Shown here: positions 1 to 9,124 of the stretch, one piece after another | How positions within the stretch are numbered: position 1 is the stretch's first letter | Layout of the letters: every line of letters starts with the position of its first letter | Source of the DNA: Gammaproteobacteria bacterium | Lineage (GTDB): Bacteria > Pseudomonadota > Gammaproteobacteria > Steroidobacterales > Rariloculaceae | Length of the DNA stretch: 64,000 nt | Assembly: GCA_022820625.1 (NCBI GenBank) | Contig: JAJEFE010000147.1 | Location: forward strand, 97,831 to 161,830 | Direction of reading: 5' to 3' | Translations under genes and position numbers: made by a program | The notes under the pieces: generated by a model | What the model saw: the letters and a program-made list of their open reading frames with translations, nothing else | What the model was told of the DNA's origin: nothing | Databases searched by the model: none

Positions 1-863
1 CCCTCGACATAGATGGTCGTGAGCGCGGTTTCGTCGGTGGGGCAATTGGTTGTTTCCACCGCGATGGTGCCGCGAAGGTTGGGATGCAGCGCCCGGGCTG
101 CCGAGAACATCGCCGATCCGCCGGCGGAATGGGCGAGCACCACCGCCGGGCCGATCTCGTCCAGCAGCGAGCGAAGATGATCCGCGCCGCCGGGCGCCCG
201 GGCGATGTAGAAGGAGGCATGCAGATTGTCGATGGCCTCGACAGGGTGCTTGCCGTCCGGGTAGGGGGTCCCGAACTCCGGCCCCATGCCCCACAGCGGC
301 CAGACGGTTTCCCTGTTCCAGCGCCCGAGTTCCTCGCGGAAACCAGCCGGCGGATTCATCAGGTAGACCGGCACCCCGGCGCGGGCGAACTGCTGCGCCC
401 AGCCCTCGCGGCCGTCGGGAGTGGCGGTATAACTCCACGACGGCAGTCCGCCGCCTGGAATCATTACGACGGCGACTTCGGAGCGGCGTTCCGCGGGCAT
501 GAAGAACTGCACCGGCGCCGGATCCTCGCTCGCGGCGCCACCACCCATGCCGCCTTGTCCACCAGCTCCCATCGCGCCCTGTCCGCCGCCGCCCGCAGCG
601 CCAGTGCCTGCATCATTTCCGGCCGCACCCATGCCCATGCCGCGCTGGCCGCCACCCATGGCGTTACCGGCGCCGACCGGTACGACCACTTCGGCGGGCG
701 GAGCGGGCTCCACCAGGAGAACGCCTTCGAAGAAAAGGTCTGCGGACTGCGCGTGAACGGCTTCGAGACTCGTTGCCAGGAGGAACCAACCCACGGCTCG
801 GAAACCGGCGTTTCGGCGTAGGCGCCCTGTGCTGCCTGTAATCCTGTGCTGGCTTGAATTCAT
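1..863 (-). CDS. Secreted alpha/beta-hydrolase, C-terminus truncated by window edge
   Basis: Manual minus-strand reading from ATG at 863: MNSSQHRITGSTGRLRRNAGFRAVGWFLLATSLEAVHAQSADLFFEG... then HSAGGSAMFSAARALHPNLRGTIAVETTNCPTDETALTTIYVEG; nucleophile-elbow-like AHSAGG. Absent from the ORF track because it runs off the edge. Confidence 0.75.
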   Translation of the reverse strand, partial: MNSSQHRITGSTGRLRRNAGFRAVGWFLLATSLEAVHAQSADLFFEGVLLVEPAPPAEVVVPVGAGNAMGGGQRGMGMGAAGNDAGTGAAGGGGQGAMGAGGQGGMGGGAASEDPAPVQFFMPAERRSEVAVVMIPGGGLPSWSYTATPDGREGWAQQFARAGVPVYLMNPPAGFREELGRWNRETVWPLWGMGPEFGTPYPDGKHPVEAIDNLHASFYIARAPGGADHLRSLLDEIGPAVVLAHSAGGSAMFSAARALHPNLRGTIAVETTNCPTDETALTTIYVE

Positions 864-1044
864 GTCTTCCGTGTCGCACTCGCGCGAAAGAAGGTCGTAT
901 CAATACTATTTTCGGGCGTATTCCGACTCAATCGCCCAAGCATAATGAATTGTCAAGGACGAGCGGTGGCTTGAGCTATAATCGGTGCCCCTTCGCCGTC
1001 GGGCGGGGATCATCGGGCGGAACGCAGACGAGGAGTCAACGCGC

Positions 1045-2781
1045 ATGATACGCAACTACCTTCCGGGAATTGTAATCGGCTTGCTGCTGGGAGGGACTGC
1101 ATCGGCCCAGACCGTGGAGGAATTGGTGGCGCGAGGCGGCGAGTTGTTTCACGCGGACATCGGATGCCACGTTTGCCATGGTCCGAACGCCCAGGGGCTG
1201 GTGGGTCCCACGCTGCACTTCGGGCCCACGCCGGTGGACATCTTCGATCAGCTCGAAAGCAACCCGATGATGGGCGTGATCGTCGCGGAAATGGATCCCA
1301 GCGACGCCGACCTCGAAGCCATCGCCATGTACATTCGCACCCTGGCGGACCTCCCGCCGGACCTTGGGCTGGTGGAGGGCTGGCGCACGGCGCTGGCGAC
1401 GGTCAAGGCGAACCAGGCGCAGCAGTTGGAGTTCATGAAGACGCCGCGGGACCTGCAGGTGGAGGCCATCGAGACCTTTGCCTCCGTGCAGGAGACCTGG
1501 ACCCGGCGGGCCAGGGAGGGCAACCTCACCAGCCACTACCAGACCGAGGTTATCGCCACGTTCGATCCCGGCGAGCCCAAGTTCACGCCCGAGCCCGGCA
1601 AGACCTACTTCTACGAGAACGTGGGCACGACCAGTTCGCCGTCGGTGCTGTACGACGGCTACGTGCCGCCGCCCAGCAACCAGATCGTGGTCGGCGATGC
1701 CGAGACCAAGGAAATCATCGCCAGCTACATGTTGCCGGAGAGCCTGCGCGCGACGGTCCACGGTACGGTCATGTCGCCCGACGGCCGCTACGTGTACATC
1801 ATCGGTGCGAGGCCCGGGCAGGCGGACAATGAGCCCACGGTGAATTCGTCGGCGACGCTGATCAAGGCGGACGCCCTCACCCTGCAGCCCATCAAGCAAT
1901 TCACCATCGGCGGGCGGATCCATCATGCGCAGGCTTTCCGCGATCTCGTGCTCGTCGACATGTTCGCGCGCGACCCGGACGGGCTCGGCGTCTTTCTGCT
2001 GGACCCGGAAACCGACGAGGTTGTCGGCGGCATCCGCGATGTCGACCTGGGCGGCTTTGCCTACACTGCGTGGTCCGACAAGGACTACGAGTACATCTAT
2101 GCGCTGGTTGAGCCCGCCGGTTACGCGCCGGGCCGCGCGACCGGCATGTTCGCTGCGGTGAGCATGTATCAGGGCCGGTTCACGGCCTTGCGCCCGTTCT
2201 GGATCGCCAAGATCGATCCGGACACCTGGGAGGTGCTGCGCGAATACCCCATCCCCGGCTATCGGCCCAACTGGCTCGTCGTGGATTCGGCCAAGGAGAA
2301 CATGTACGTCATCAACTCGCTCTCCAATGCTGCCAAGATCAATATCGAAACAGGCGAGGTTGTCTGGACCAATGGCACCGGTATCGGTCCGTACGGCGCA
2401 TCGCTCAACATCGACGAGACCGAGCTCTGGGTCGCGGACAAGGGAGAAGGCGCTCACCACCTGGGCCGCACCGTCACCATCATCGATACCCAGACCGGAC
2501 ATGCCACCGAAACCCTCTACGGCGCCTACAAGGTGGACCATGTGCTGCTTGACCCCACCGGCACGGAAATGTGGGCCACCAGCAACGGCGAGGGCCGCAT
2601 CTACGTCTACGACGCCGAGTCCAGGGAACTGACGAACATCATCGACATGCCCGGCAACGGCGACGCCCACGGCCTCGTGTGGGTGCACTACGACGATAAC
2701 GGCGAACCCCGCGTGGTTCGCGACCAGGGGAATTTCCACGGCGGCGTCAATCCCGTCCTGGGGAATGCGCTGAATTTCTAG
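1045..2781 (+). CDS. Secreted c-type cytochrome domain fused to beta-propeller (copy 1)
   Basis: Signal peptide MIRNYLPGIVIGLLLGGTASAQ, heme motif CHVCH, repeated propeller-like blades; AGGAG RBS upstream; strong similarity to 12362..14101. Confidence 0.85.
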   Translation: MIRNYLPGIVIGLLLGGTASAQTVEELVARGGELFHADIGCHVCHGPNAQGLVGPTLHFGPTPVDIFDQLESNPMMGVIVAEMDPSDADLEAIAMYIRTLADLPPDLGLVEGWRTALATVKANQAQQLEFMKTPRDLQVEAIETFASVQETWTRRAREGNLTSHYQTEVIATFDPGEPKFTPEPGKTYFYENVGTTSSPSVLYDGYVPPPSNQIVVGDAETKEIIASYMLPESLRATVHGTVMSPDGRYVYIIGARPGQADNEPTVNSSATLIKADALTLQPIKQFTIGGRIHHAQAFRDLVLVDMFARDPDGLGVFLLDPETDEVVGGIRDVDLGGFAYTAWSDKDYEYIYALVEPAGYAPGRATGMFAAVSMYQGRFTALRPFWIAKIDPDTWEVLREYPIPGYRPNWLVVDSAKENMYVINSLSNAAKINIETGEVVWTNGTGIGPYGASLNIDETELWVADKGEGAHHLGRTVTIIDTQTGHATETLYGAYKVDHVLLDPTGTEMWATSNGEGRIYVYDAESRELTNIIDMPGNGDAHGLVWVHYDDNGEPRVVRDQGNFHGGVNPVLGNALNF

Positions 2782-2825
2782 GAGCCTGCGCGGATCCATT
2801 GAGGGAACTCGAAGAGCGCAAAAAG

Positions 2826-3827
2826 ATGTTCAGAGACCTCGCAATCGCCGCCGTCACTGCCGCCTTGGTGGCCGGCGCGTTCCATTTCCTGGATGACGCC
2901 GGCGAGTCTGTACCGCGGCCCGAACCCGAGGCCGCCGCCGCGCCCGAGCCGGCGGTCGACTTCCCGAGGACAGCCGACGGGCGGCCCGACTTCAGCGGCA
3001 TCTGGCAGACCAACAGCACGGCGAACTGGGATCTCCAAACCCACGACGCACGTCCGATGGTCGCGCAGGCCGGCGTCTACGAGGACGTCCCGGTGCTCGC
3101 GGCGCCCGTCGTCGCGCTCGGCACGGTCGGCTGGGTGCCGCCGGGCCTCGGCGTCGTGGAGGGCGGCGAGATTCCATATCAGCCCTGGGCCGCGGAGCGC
3201 AAGCGCGACAACCAGGCGAACTGGCTTGACCGCGATCCCGAACTCGGCTGCTACATGCCGGGCGTGCCGCGCGCGATGTACATGCCCTACCCGTTGCAGG
3301 TCATCCAGGGCACCGACAAGATCATGATGGTGTTCGAGTTCGCCAACGCGCAACGCACGATCAATCTCGACGAGGTCGCCCCCTACCCGGGCGAGGCGTT
3401 CATGGGCTACTCGGTCGGGCGCTGGGAGGGCGATACGCTGGTCGTGGATGTCACCGACTTCTCGCCCTATACCTGGTTCGACCGGGCAGGCAACTTCCAC
3501 AGCGACGCGCTGCACGTTGTCGAGCGCTACACGCCGATCGGCCCCAACGCGATCCGGTACGAGGCGACGATCGAAGACGAGAAAGTCTTCACCCGCCCGT
3601 GGACAATCAGCGTACCGCTGCTGCGCCGCCTGGAGCCCGATGCGCAGATTCTCGACTTCAAGTGCATCGAGCAGGCCGAGGAGACGATCTACGGGCACCT
3701 GCGCAAGGAGCCGCTCGTCGAAAGATGGGAAGGCGAGACGATGATCATCGACGTCACGCGCAAGATTCCGCCGGAGGACGTACTCTACGAGCTGCTATGG
3801 TCGGGCAACCCGCCCGGGGAGCAATGA
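2826..3827 (+). CDS. Uncharacterised secreted protein of the 'GRPDFSGIW...VGRWEGDTLVVDV' family
   Basis: N-terminal hydrophobic segment; motifs GRPDFSGIW and VGRWEGDTLVVDVTDF shared with 4354..5484 and 10129..11163. Alternative TTG start at 2799. Confidence 0.8.
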   Translation: MFRDLAIAAVTAALVAGAFHFLDDAGESVPRPEPEAAAAPEPAVDFPRTADGRPDFSGIWQTNSTANWDLQTHDARPMVAQAGVYEDVPVLAAPVVALGTVGWVPPGLGVVEGGEIPYQPWAAERKRDNQANWLDRDPELGCYMPGVPRAMYMPYPLQVIQGTDKIMMVFEFANAQRTINLDEVAPYPGEAFMGYSVGRWEGDTLVVDVTDFSPYTWFDRAGNFHSDALHVVERYTPIGPNAIRYEATIEDEKVFTRPWTISVPLLRRLEPDAQILDFKCIEQAEETIYGHLRKEPLVERWEGETMIIDVTRKIPPEDVLYELLWSGNPPGEQ

Positions 3828-3850
3828 TAATGACCGGGAGGATCGAGCCG

Positions 3851-4261
3851 ATGAACGCATCATGGTATTTCGGAATTGCCGCCGCGTTGCCCTTGACCTT
3901 CGGCGCAGGGGCCGCGCAGGCACACCACGCGTTCGCGGCCGAATTCGACGCCAATCAGCCGGTGCACTTTACCGCGACGGTCAAGCGCGTACGCTGGACG
4001 AATCCGCACACCTGGTTCTTCGTCGAGGTCACGCAGCCGGACGGCACCGTCGAGGAATGGGCCATCGAGGCCGGCACGCCCAACGTGCTCTACCGGCGCG
4101 GCTTCACGAAGGACTCGCTGGCCCCGGGGACGGAAGTCATCATCGACGGCTACCGCGCCAAGGACGGCTCGCGCCGGGCCAACGGCAGGGACATCACGCT
4201 GCCGGACGGGCGCACGCTGTTCATGACCTCGCCCAGGACCGGCGCGCCCGAAAGACCCTGA
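3851..4261 (+). CDS. DUF6152-like secreted protein
   Basis: Signal peptide ending QA|HHAFAAEFD; motif WTNPHTWFFVEV; GGGAGG-like RBS upstream. Confidence 0.8.
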   Translation: MNASWYFGIAAALPLTFGAGAAQAHHAFAAEFDANQPVHFTATVKRVRWTNPHTWFFVEVTQPDGTVEEWAIEAGTPNVLYRRGFTKDSLAPGTEVIIDGYRAKDGSRRANGRDITLPDGRTLFMTSPRTGAPERP

Positions 4262-4262
4262 T

Positions 4263-4352
4263 CGCCTGACGCGCCGCACGCCGTCGCGCTGCACTCCGGC
4301 GCACGGTACTCTGACGCACCGCGCTCCAGCGCGCCGTCCTCCGGCACGCCGC
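4263..4352. repeat. Six degenerate 15-bp tandem units filling the convergent intergenic gap
   Basis: cgcctgacgcgccgc / acgccgtcgcgctgc / actccggcgcacggt / actctgacgcaccgc / gctccagcgcgccgt / cctccggcacgccgc. Confidence 0.6.
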
Positions 4353-4353
4353 G

Positions 4354-5484
4354 CTATTCGACGTTGCCGCCCGTCGCGTTGTCCTGCGTTGCCGGGTCCG
4401 GGCCGTGCCCCTCCGCGAACGCCCGCTCCGCAGCCCGCGTATTGGCCAGCATGCCGATCATGCCGTAGTTGCCTTCGTGGCAGCCGCCCTCGAAGACCTG
4501 GTTCTCGTAGTCGCTGTTCTTCGTCAGCTCCTGAACCATCGTAAAAGGCCGCGTAAACGTGGTCGGGTCATCCACCGTGACTTCGTAGCGCAGCGTCTCG
4601 GCGTCGAGCCGGGTGAAGCGCTCGACCAGGTGCAGGTTCTCGCGCGAGCCGTGGAAGTTCGTCGTCTCGGTGAAGTTCCTGACGTCGACGACGAGCGCGT
4701 CCCCCTCCCAGCGGCCGCGCGCGTCGCCGTAGCGCAGGCGCATGGACGCCGGCAGGTGCGGACGGTCGGTGATCGGGACGATGCGCGTGAAGCCCTGCCC
4801 CTGGCCCGCGTCGTAATGTATGCCGAGCGCTTCCGCCGATTGCACGAGCCGCGCAACGCCGCCGAAGGTGCCCGACTCGAGCATGAGCGGCATGCCGTAG
4901 CCGAAACAGCGCTCGGTTCCGCTGCGGTCCTCGGGTCCGTCGGCGCGGTTGATTCGGTCGAGGTTGTAGTCGGGCGACGGCTCGCCGCGGCGCGGCGAGA
5001 TGGGTCCGGGCCGCCCGCCCGACGTTCCCTGCAGCAGCGCCGCCAGGAACTCGGTCTTCTCCGCGATCCGCGCCGCGGCTTCGGGGGTCAGCGGCGGGAG
5101 CCGGCCGTCGGGCGGGTCGACGATGAGCGACGTGCGCCGCCCCCGCTGCAGCGAAGGATCGCCGAACCAGTGCTGGTTGTACGCCCGTGCGACGTCCCTC
5201 TCCGTGCCCGCAAACTCGCGGCCGTCGCGGCCCGGCCGCTGCGCCCGTTCTACAAGTTCCGCTTCGGCGGCGGCGATCTCCTCCTCGGTCAGAAATTCGC
5301 GCTCCCCGTATTCCCCGGGCCGCTGGAGCGGCGTGACGAAGGGATTGCTCCAGATGCCCGCGAGGTCGGGATCGCCCCAGGGCGTTCGGCTCTCTTGCCC
5401 GGCGGCCGGCGAACCGGAAAGCAGGGCGGCCGCGAGTACGCCCGAAGCAGCGAATCGGATAGATCTCATCTCATGCTCCCTCAA
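4354..5484 (-). CDS. Uncharacterised secreted protein, 'GRWEGDALVVDV' family
   Basis: Signal peptide (MRSIRFAASGVLAAALLSGSPAAGQ); GDPDLAGIW and RGRWEGDALVVDVRNF motifs. Start may be the internal ATG at 5469. Confidence 0.8.
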   Translation of the reverse strand: MREHEMRSIRFAASGVLAAALLSGSPAAGQESRTPWGDPDLAGIWSNPFVTPLQRPGEYGEREFLTEEEIAAAEAELVERAQRPGRDGREFAGTERDVARAYNQHWFGDPSLQRGRRTSLIVDPPDGRLPPLTPEAAARIAEKTEFLAALLQGTSGGRPGPISPRRGEPSPDYNLDRINRADGPEDRSGTERCFGYGMPLMLESGTFGGVARLVQSAEALGIHYDAGQGQGFTRIVPITDRPHLPASMRLRYGDARGRWEGDALVVDVRNFTETTNFHGSRENLHLVERFTRLDAETLRYEVTVDDPTTFTRPFTMVQELTKNSDYENQVFEGGCHEGNYGMIGMLANTRAAERAFAEGHGPDPATQDNATGGNVE

Positions 5485-5518
5485 GGTCTTCCGTGATCAT
5501 AGCAACTCGGTGCAGCGG

Positions 5519-5595
5519 CATCCCGCGGCATCCCGCGGAGTCCCGGGCATGCCGGGGAGTCCCGGGTATTCGGCGGAGTCCCGGGTATTCGGCGC
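5519..5595. repeat. Compound tandem repeat: 2 x 10 bp then 3 x 19 bp
   Basis: catcccgcgg x2 (5519-5538), then agtcccgggcatgccgggg / agtcccgggtattcggcgg / agtcccgggtattcggcgc (5539-5595). Confidence 0.8.
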
Positions 5596-5677
5596 TGTTT
5601 GCCGGGGCGACGGTAACGTAATATCGGCGCCTGGAACAGCGATTGGGGCATTGGCGTGTCCTTCCCGGGAGACGAGC

Positions 5678-6751
5678 ATGGCGAACCGCAGAGAGTTTCT
5701 GAAAACCATCGGTGCCGCGGCCGGCAGCGCATGGCTCGCGGGTCGCGGGCTCGATGCAGGCGCTCAGTCGGCCCGCCGCGAGATCACAATCAACGGCCGC
5801 CGCGTCACCACCGTCGACATTCACGCCCACGCTGTGTTCCCGGAGTTGTCCGAGGTGATCGCCGGCACGCCGCTCGACCGAAGCTTCCCGGACTGGCAGG
5901 TACTCGGACCTTCGCGCATTGAGGCGATGAACGAGCGCGGCATCGATTATCAGGCGCTGTCGATGACGATTTCGGGCCACTGGTGGTATGGCGCGGACGA
6001 GGCGCTCGCGGACCGTATCGTGCGCACGGCCGATGAAGCCCTCGCCACCTGGGTCGAGCGGCACCCGGACCGCTTCGTCATGTTATCGTCTCCGGCGCTG
6101 CCCTACCCGGAGCTCGCCGCCGCGCAGCTCGAGTACGCGGTCACGCAACTGGACGCCCGGGGCGCGTGCGTCGGCGGCCAGGTCGAAGGCGAGTTTCCTT
6201 CAACCGTACGCTTCGATCCGTTCTGGGCGAAGTGCGAGGAGCTCGACGTGCCCGTCTTCATGCACCCTGCGCTCGGCGCGCCGAACCTCGTCATGGAGCA
6301 CACGTTGCAGGGGCGCGGCGGGCTGTTCAATGTGGTCGGTGGCCCATTCGAGACGACGCTGTTTCTGACGCACATGATGTTCGACGGCACGCTGGACCGT
6401 TTCCCGGGGCTCAGGATCGTCGGCGCACACGGCGGCGGCTATCTGCCGTCCTATCTCGGCCGCACGGAGGTCGCCTGCGAGCGTTTCCCGGAGGATCCCT
6501 GCCTCAACACGAAGCAGCCTAGCGAGTACATGCGCACGCAGATCTTCGTCGACTCGATGGTGTTCTCGGAGGAGGGTATCCGGCATCTAGTCGAGGAGAT
6601 GGGCGCGACACAGGTCGTCTATGGCACCGACATCCCGTTCCCGTGGCCCGAGACCATGCATCACATCGTCGACTCGCCGAACCTGAGCGACGAAGACAAA
6701 ACGCTGATCCTCGGCGGCAACCTCATGCGGCTGCTCCGCATCGAGGCGTAG
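5678..6751 (+). CDS. Amidohydrolase-2 (ACMSD-like) family protein with Tat-like signal
   Basis: MANRREFLKTIGAAAGSAWLAG signal; VDIHAHAVFPE, FMHPALGAPN, IVGAHGGGYLPS, VVYGTDIPFPW metal/catalytic motifs. Confidence 0.85.
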   Translation: MANRREFLKTIGAAAGSAWLAGRGLDAGAQSARREITINGRRVTTVDIHAHAVFPELSEVIAGTPLDRSFPDWQVLGPSRIEAMNERGIDYQALSMTISGHWWYGADEALADRIVRTADEALATWVERHPDRFVMLSSPALPYPELAAAQLEYAVTQLDARGACVGGQVEGEFPSTVRFDPFWAKCEELDVPVFMHPALGAPNLVMEHTLQGRGGLFNVVGGPFETTLFLTHMMFDGTLDRFPGLRIVGAHGGGYLPSYLGRTEVACERFPEDPCLNTKQPSEYMRTQIFVDSMVFSEEGIRHLVEEMGATQVVYGTDIPFPWPETMHHIVDSPNLSDEDKTLILGGNLMRLLRIEA

Positions 6752-6761
6752 GGACGCCGCC

Positions 6762-7940
6762 GTGTCCGAACCCTTTGTCATCGACAGGCAGCAGGCGGCC
6801 GTGCTCGACACCGTGCGCCGCTTCAATGCCGAGGTTGTCGCGCCGGTCGCCGCCGAGCTGGACGCCCGTGCCGACCCCGAAGAGAGTTTCTCCTGGGAGA
6901 TCGTCGAGAAGGCCGACGAGTTCGGGTTGCGCACGATGACGCTGTCGGAGGACTGGGGCGGCGGCGGCGCGGACTGCGTGACGACTGCGATGATTATCGA
7001 GGAACTCGCCAGGGCCGACATCGGCATCTCGGTCGTCATGGCGCAGACGCTGAAGATCGCGCAGATCCTCCAGTGGGCGCTGACGCGCGAGCAGCAGGAG
7101 AAGTTCATCCCGATCTTCCGTGATGACCCGCGGGGCGTGCTCGCGATCGGCATCAGCGAGCCGGATACCGGCTCAAACTACTTAATCCGGCAGGACGTGC
7201 CCTTTCACACCAAGGCCGAGAAGGTCGACGGCGGTTGGCGTATCAACGGCATGAAGCGTTTCATCTCCAACGGCAATCGCGCCGGCGTCTACCTGTTGTT
7301 CGCCCAGACCGCGGCGGACAAGTCGCTCTTCGACGGCTCTACCTGTTTCGTCATCGATCGCGGGCTCGAGGGTTTCACGATCGGCCGCGTGCACGACAAG
7401 ATGGGCGAGCGCCTCGCGAACAACGCGGAGCTCATCTTCAAGAACTGCTTCGTGCCCGACGGGCAGGTCGTGGGCGAGGTGGGCAACGGCTTCCAGGTGC
7501 TCGTCGATTTCTTCCCCGCGTCGAACGCCTACGCGGCGGCGAGCGTGCTCGGCGCCGCGACTGCCGCCTATGAGCGCTCGCTTGAGTGGTGCCGCAATCG
7601 CGTACAGGGCGGCAAGCCGCTGATCGAGCACGACGGCATCAGGACACAACTGGCCGAGATGCACATGCTGCTCGACGTCGCTCGCACCTACGTGCGCAAG
7701 GCCACCTGGATGGCCGATCACCGCGAGACCGCCTGGGACCCCGCGCTGTCCGCCTTCCCGAAAGTGTTTGCGTCGCACGCGGCGTGGAAGATCGTGACCT
7801 GGGCCGCTGAGCTGCACGGCGGATCGGGGTACATGAAGGAGACGGGTATCGAAAAGCTCGTGCGCGACGTGGCAGCGTTCCTGCACTCTGACGGCGTCAA
7901 TCGGACCCTACTGCTCAAAGCCGCGCAGATGATCTTCTAG
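6762..7940 (+). CDS. Acyl-CoA dehydrogenase family protein
   Basis: GTG start; AIGISEPDTGSNY, INGMKRFISNGNRAG, C-terminal ELHGGSGYMKETGIEKLVRDV typical of the ACAD fold. Confidence 0.9.
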   Translation: MSEPFVIDRQQAAVLDTVRRFNAEVVAPVAAELDARADPEESFSWEIVEKADEFGLRTMTLSEDWGGGGADCVTTAMIIEELARADIGISVVMAQTLKIAQILQWALTREQQEKFIPIFRDDPRGVLAIGISEPDTGSNYLIRQDVPFHTKAEKVDGGWRINGMKRFISNGNRAGVYLLFAQTAADKSLFDGSTCFVIDRGLEGFTIGRVHDKMGERLANNAELIFKNCFVPDGQVVGEVGNGFQVLVDFFPASNAYAAASVLGAATAAYERSLEWCRNRVQGGKPLIEHDGIRTQLAEMHMLLDVARTYVRKATWMADHRETAWDPALSAFPKVFASHAAWKIVTWAAELHGGSGYMKETGIEKLVRDVAAFLHSDGVNRTLLLKAAQMIF

Positions 7941-7942
7941 CC

Positions 7943-8044
7943 ATGGCGAAAGTCCTCCTGCATGGGGTGGATGGCCGCTTGGCCAAAGACCGCCTGACTG
8001 AAGACTGCCTGGCCGAAGACGGCCTATCGACTGACGACGCATGA
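7943..8044 (+). CDS. Candidate 33-aa small ORF with pentapeptide repeats, ATGA-overlapped with the next gene
   Basis: MAKVLLHGVDGRLAKDRLTEDCLAEDGLSTDDA*; stop TGA 8042-8044 overlaps ATG at 8041. Not in the ORF track (below length cutoff). Confidence 0.35.
   Translation: MAKVLLHGVDGRLAKDRLTEDCLAEDGLSTDDA
7976..8035. repeat. Four 15-bp degenerate tandem units
   Basis: cgcttggccaaagac / cgcctgactgaagac / tgcctggccgaagac / ggcctatcgactgac. Confidence 0.75.
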
Positions 8045-9072
8045 AAGCACTCGTCCTGCATGCGCCGAACACGCCGTTCGATCGGACCGACGTTCCCGAT
8101 CCCGTTGCGGGGCCGGGAGAAGCCGTCGCCAGGGTCTTTGCCTGCGGCGCCGGGCTGACGATTCAGCACTTCAAGGCCGGCCGCGTGCCGGCCGTGTTCC
8201 CGCGCATCATCGGTCACGAAATCTGCGCGGAGATCGTCGAGGCAGGCGCCGGCGTTACGTCGCTCGAAGTCGGTGACATCGTCACATCGTACTTCTATCT
8301 CAACTGCGGCCACTGCCGGATGTGCGTCGAAGACTTCCAGCCGCTCTGCGACAACTTCGGCGGTTACGTGGGCCGCGAGATCGACGGCGGTTATGCCGAG
8401 TACATCAAGCTGCCGGAGCGGAACTTCATCCGCCTGCCGGACGGGCTCGACTGGCAGGGGCAGCCCGCGCATGTGGGCGTGGCAATGGACGCGCTCGCGA
8501 CCCCTTACAAGGTGCTGCGCCACGCGAGAATCCGCGAGGGCGAAACCGTCGCCGTGTTCGGCGCGGGCGGCGGACTCGGCATCCATCAGGTCATGATGGC
8601 GCGATGGGCCGGCGCGCGGGTGATCGCGGTGGATACAAAGGCGTCAAAGTTCGAAGCGTGCCGCGACGCCGGCGCCGACGAGGTCGTCGATGCGTCTGCG
8701 GTGGAAGTCGTCGAAGCGCTCCTGGAGCTGACGGGCGGCGCGGGCGTCGACGCCGCCGTCGACTACGTGTCCGCGAAGAGCACGCTGGAAGCCGGCGCAC
8801 GTGCGCTCGGCAAGCGCGGCCGGCTGGTAACGCTCGGAGGCGCGGGCGAGGCGTTCAGCTTGAGCGCGAGGGAACTCCTCTACAAGGAGCTCGCCGTCCT
8901 GGGCAGCCGCTACGTGACGCCGATGGAGATCCGCGAAACCTACGACCTCATGGCCCGCGGCGAGGTCTGGCCGATCGTGACCGAAATCCGGCCGATGGAA
9001 GAAGCCGAGCAACTGCACGAACTCGTCGAGAACGGCGAAGTAACAGGTCGGGCGGCGCTCAGGATCGCGTAG
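8041..9072 (+). CDS. Zinc-type alcohol dehydrogenase family protein
   Basis: GHE zinc motif (IIGHEICAEIVEAG), structural-zinc-like Cys cluster CGHCRMCVEDFQPLC, Rossmann VFGAGGGLG. Confidence 0.9.
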   Translation: MKALVLHAPNTPFDRTDVPDPVAGPGEAVARVFACGAGLTIQHFKAGRVPAVFPRIIGHEICAEIVEAGAGVTSLEVGDIVTSYFYLNCGHCRMCVEDFQPLCDNFGGYVGREIDGGYAEYIKLPERNFIRLPDGLDWQGQPAHVGVAMDALATPYKVLRHARIREGETVAVFGAGGGLGIHQVMMARWAGARVIAVDTKASKFEACRDAGADEVVDASAVEVVEALLELTGGAGVDAAVDYVSAKSTLEAGARALGKRGRLVTLGGAGEAFSLSARELLYKELAVLGSRYVTPMEIRETYDLMARGEVWPIVTEIRPMEEAEQLHELVENGEVTGRAALRIA

Positions 9073-9124
9073 ACTGTTGACGCGAATACAAGTCTTCAAG
9101 AATGCGCTACCGGGGAGGACAGCA

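Noticed and set aside
1045-2781. Firm annotation as NirS nitrite reductase or thiocyanate dehydrogenase
   Set aside because: Domain layout is suggestive, but heme d1 or copper ligand assignment cannot be verified by eye; kept as hypothesis only.
1036-2799. 587-aa minus-strand ORF opposite the first cytochrome-propeller gene
   Set aside because: GC-rich antisense shadow frame; the plus strand has signal peptide, heme motif and RBS.
4263-8035. CRISPR array as explanation for the short repeats
   Set aside because: Units are contiguous, short (10-32 bp) and degenerate, with no unique spacers and no cas genes.
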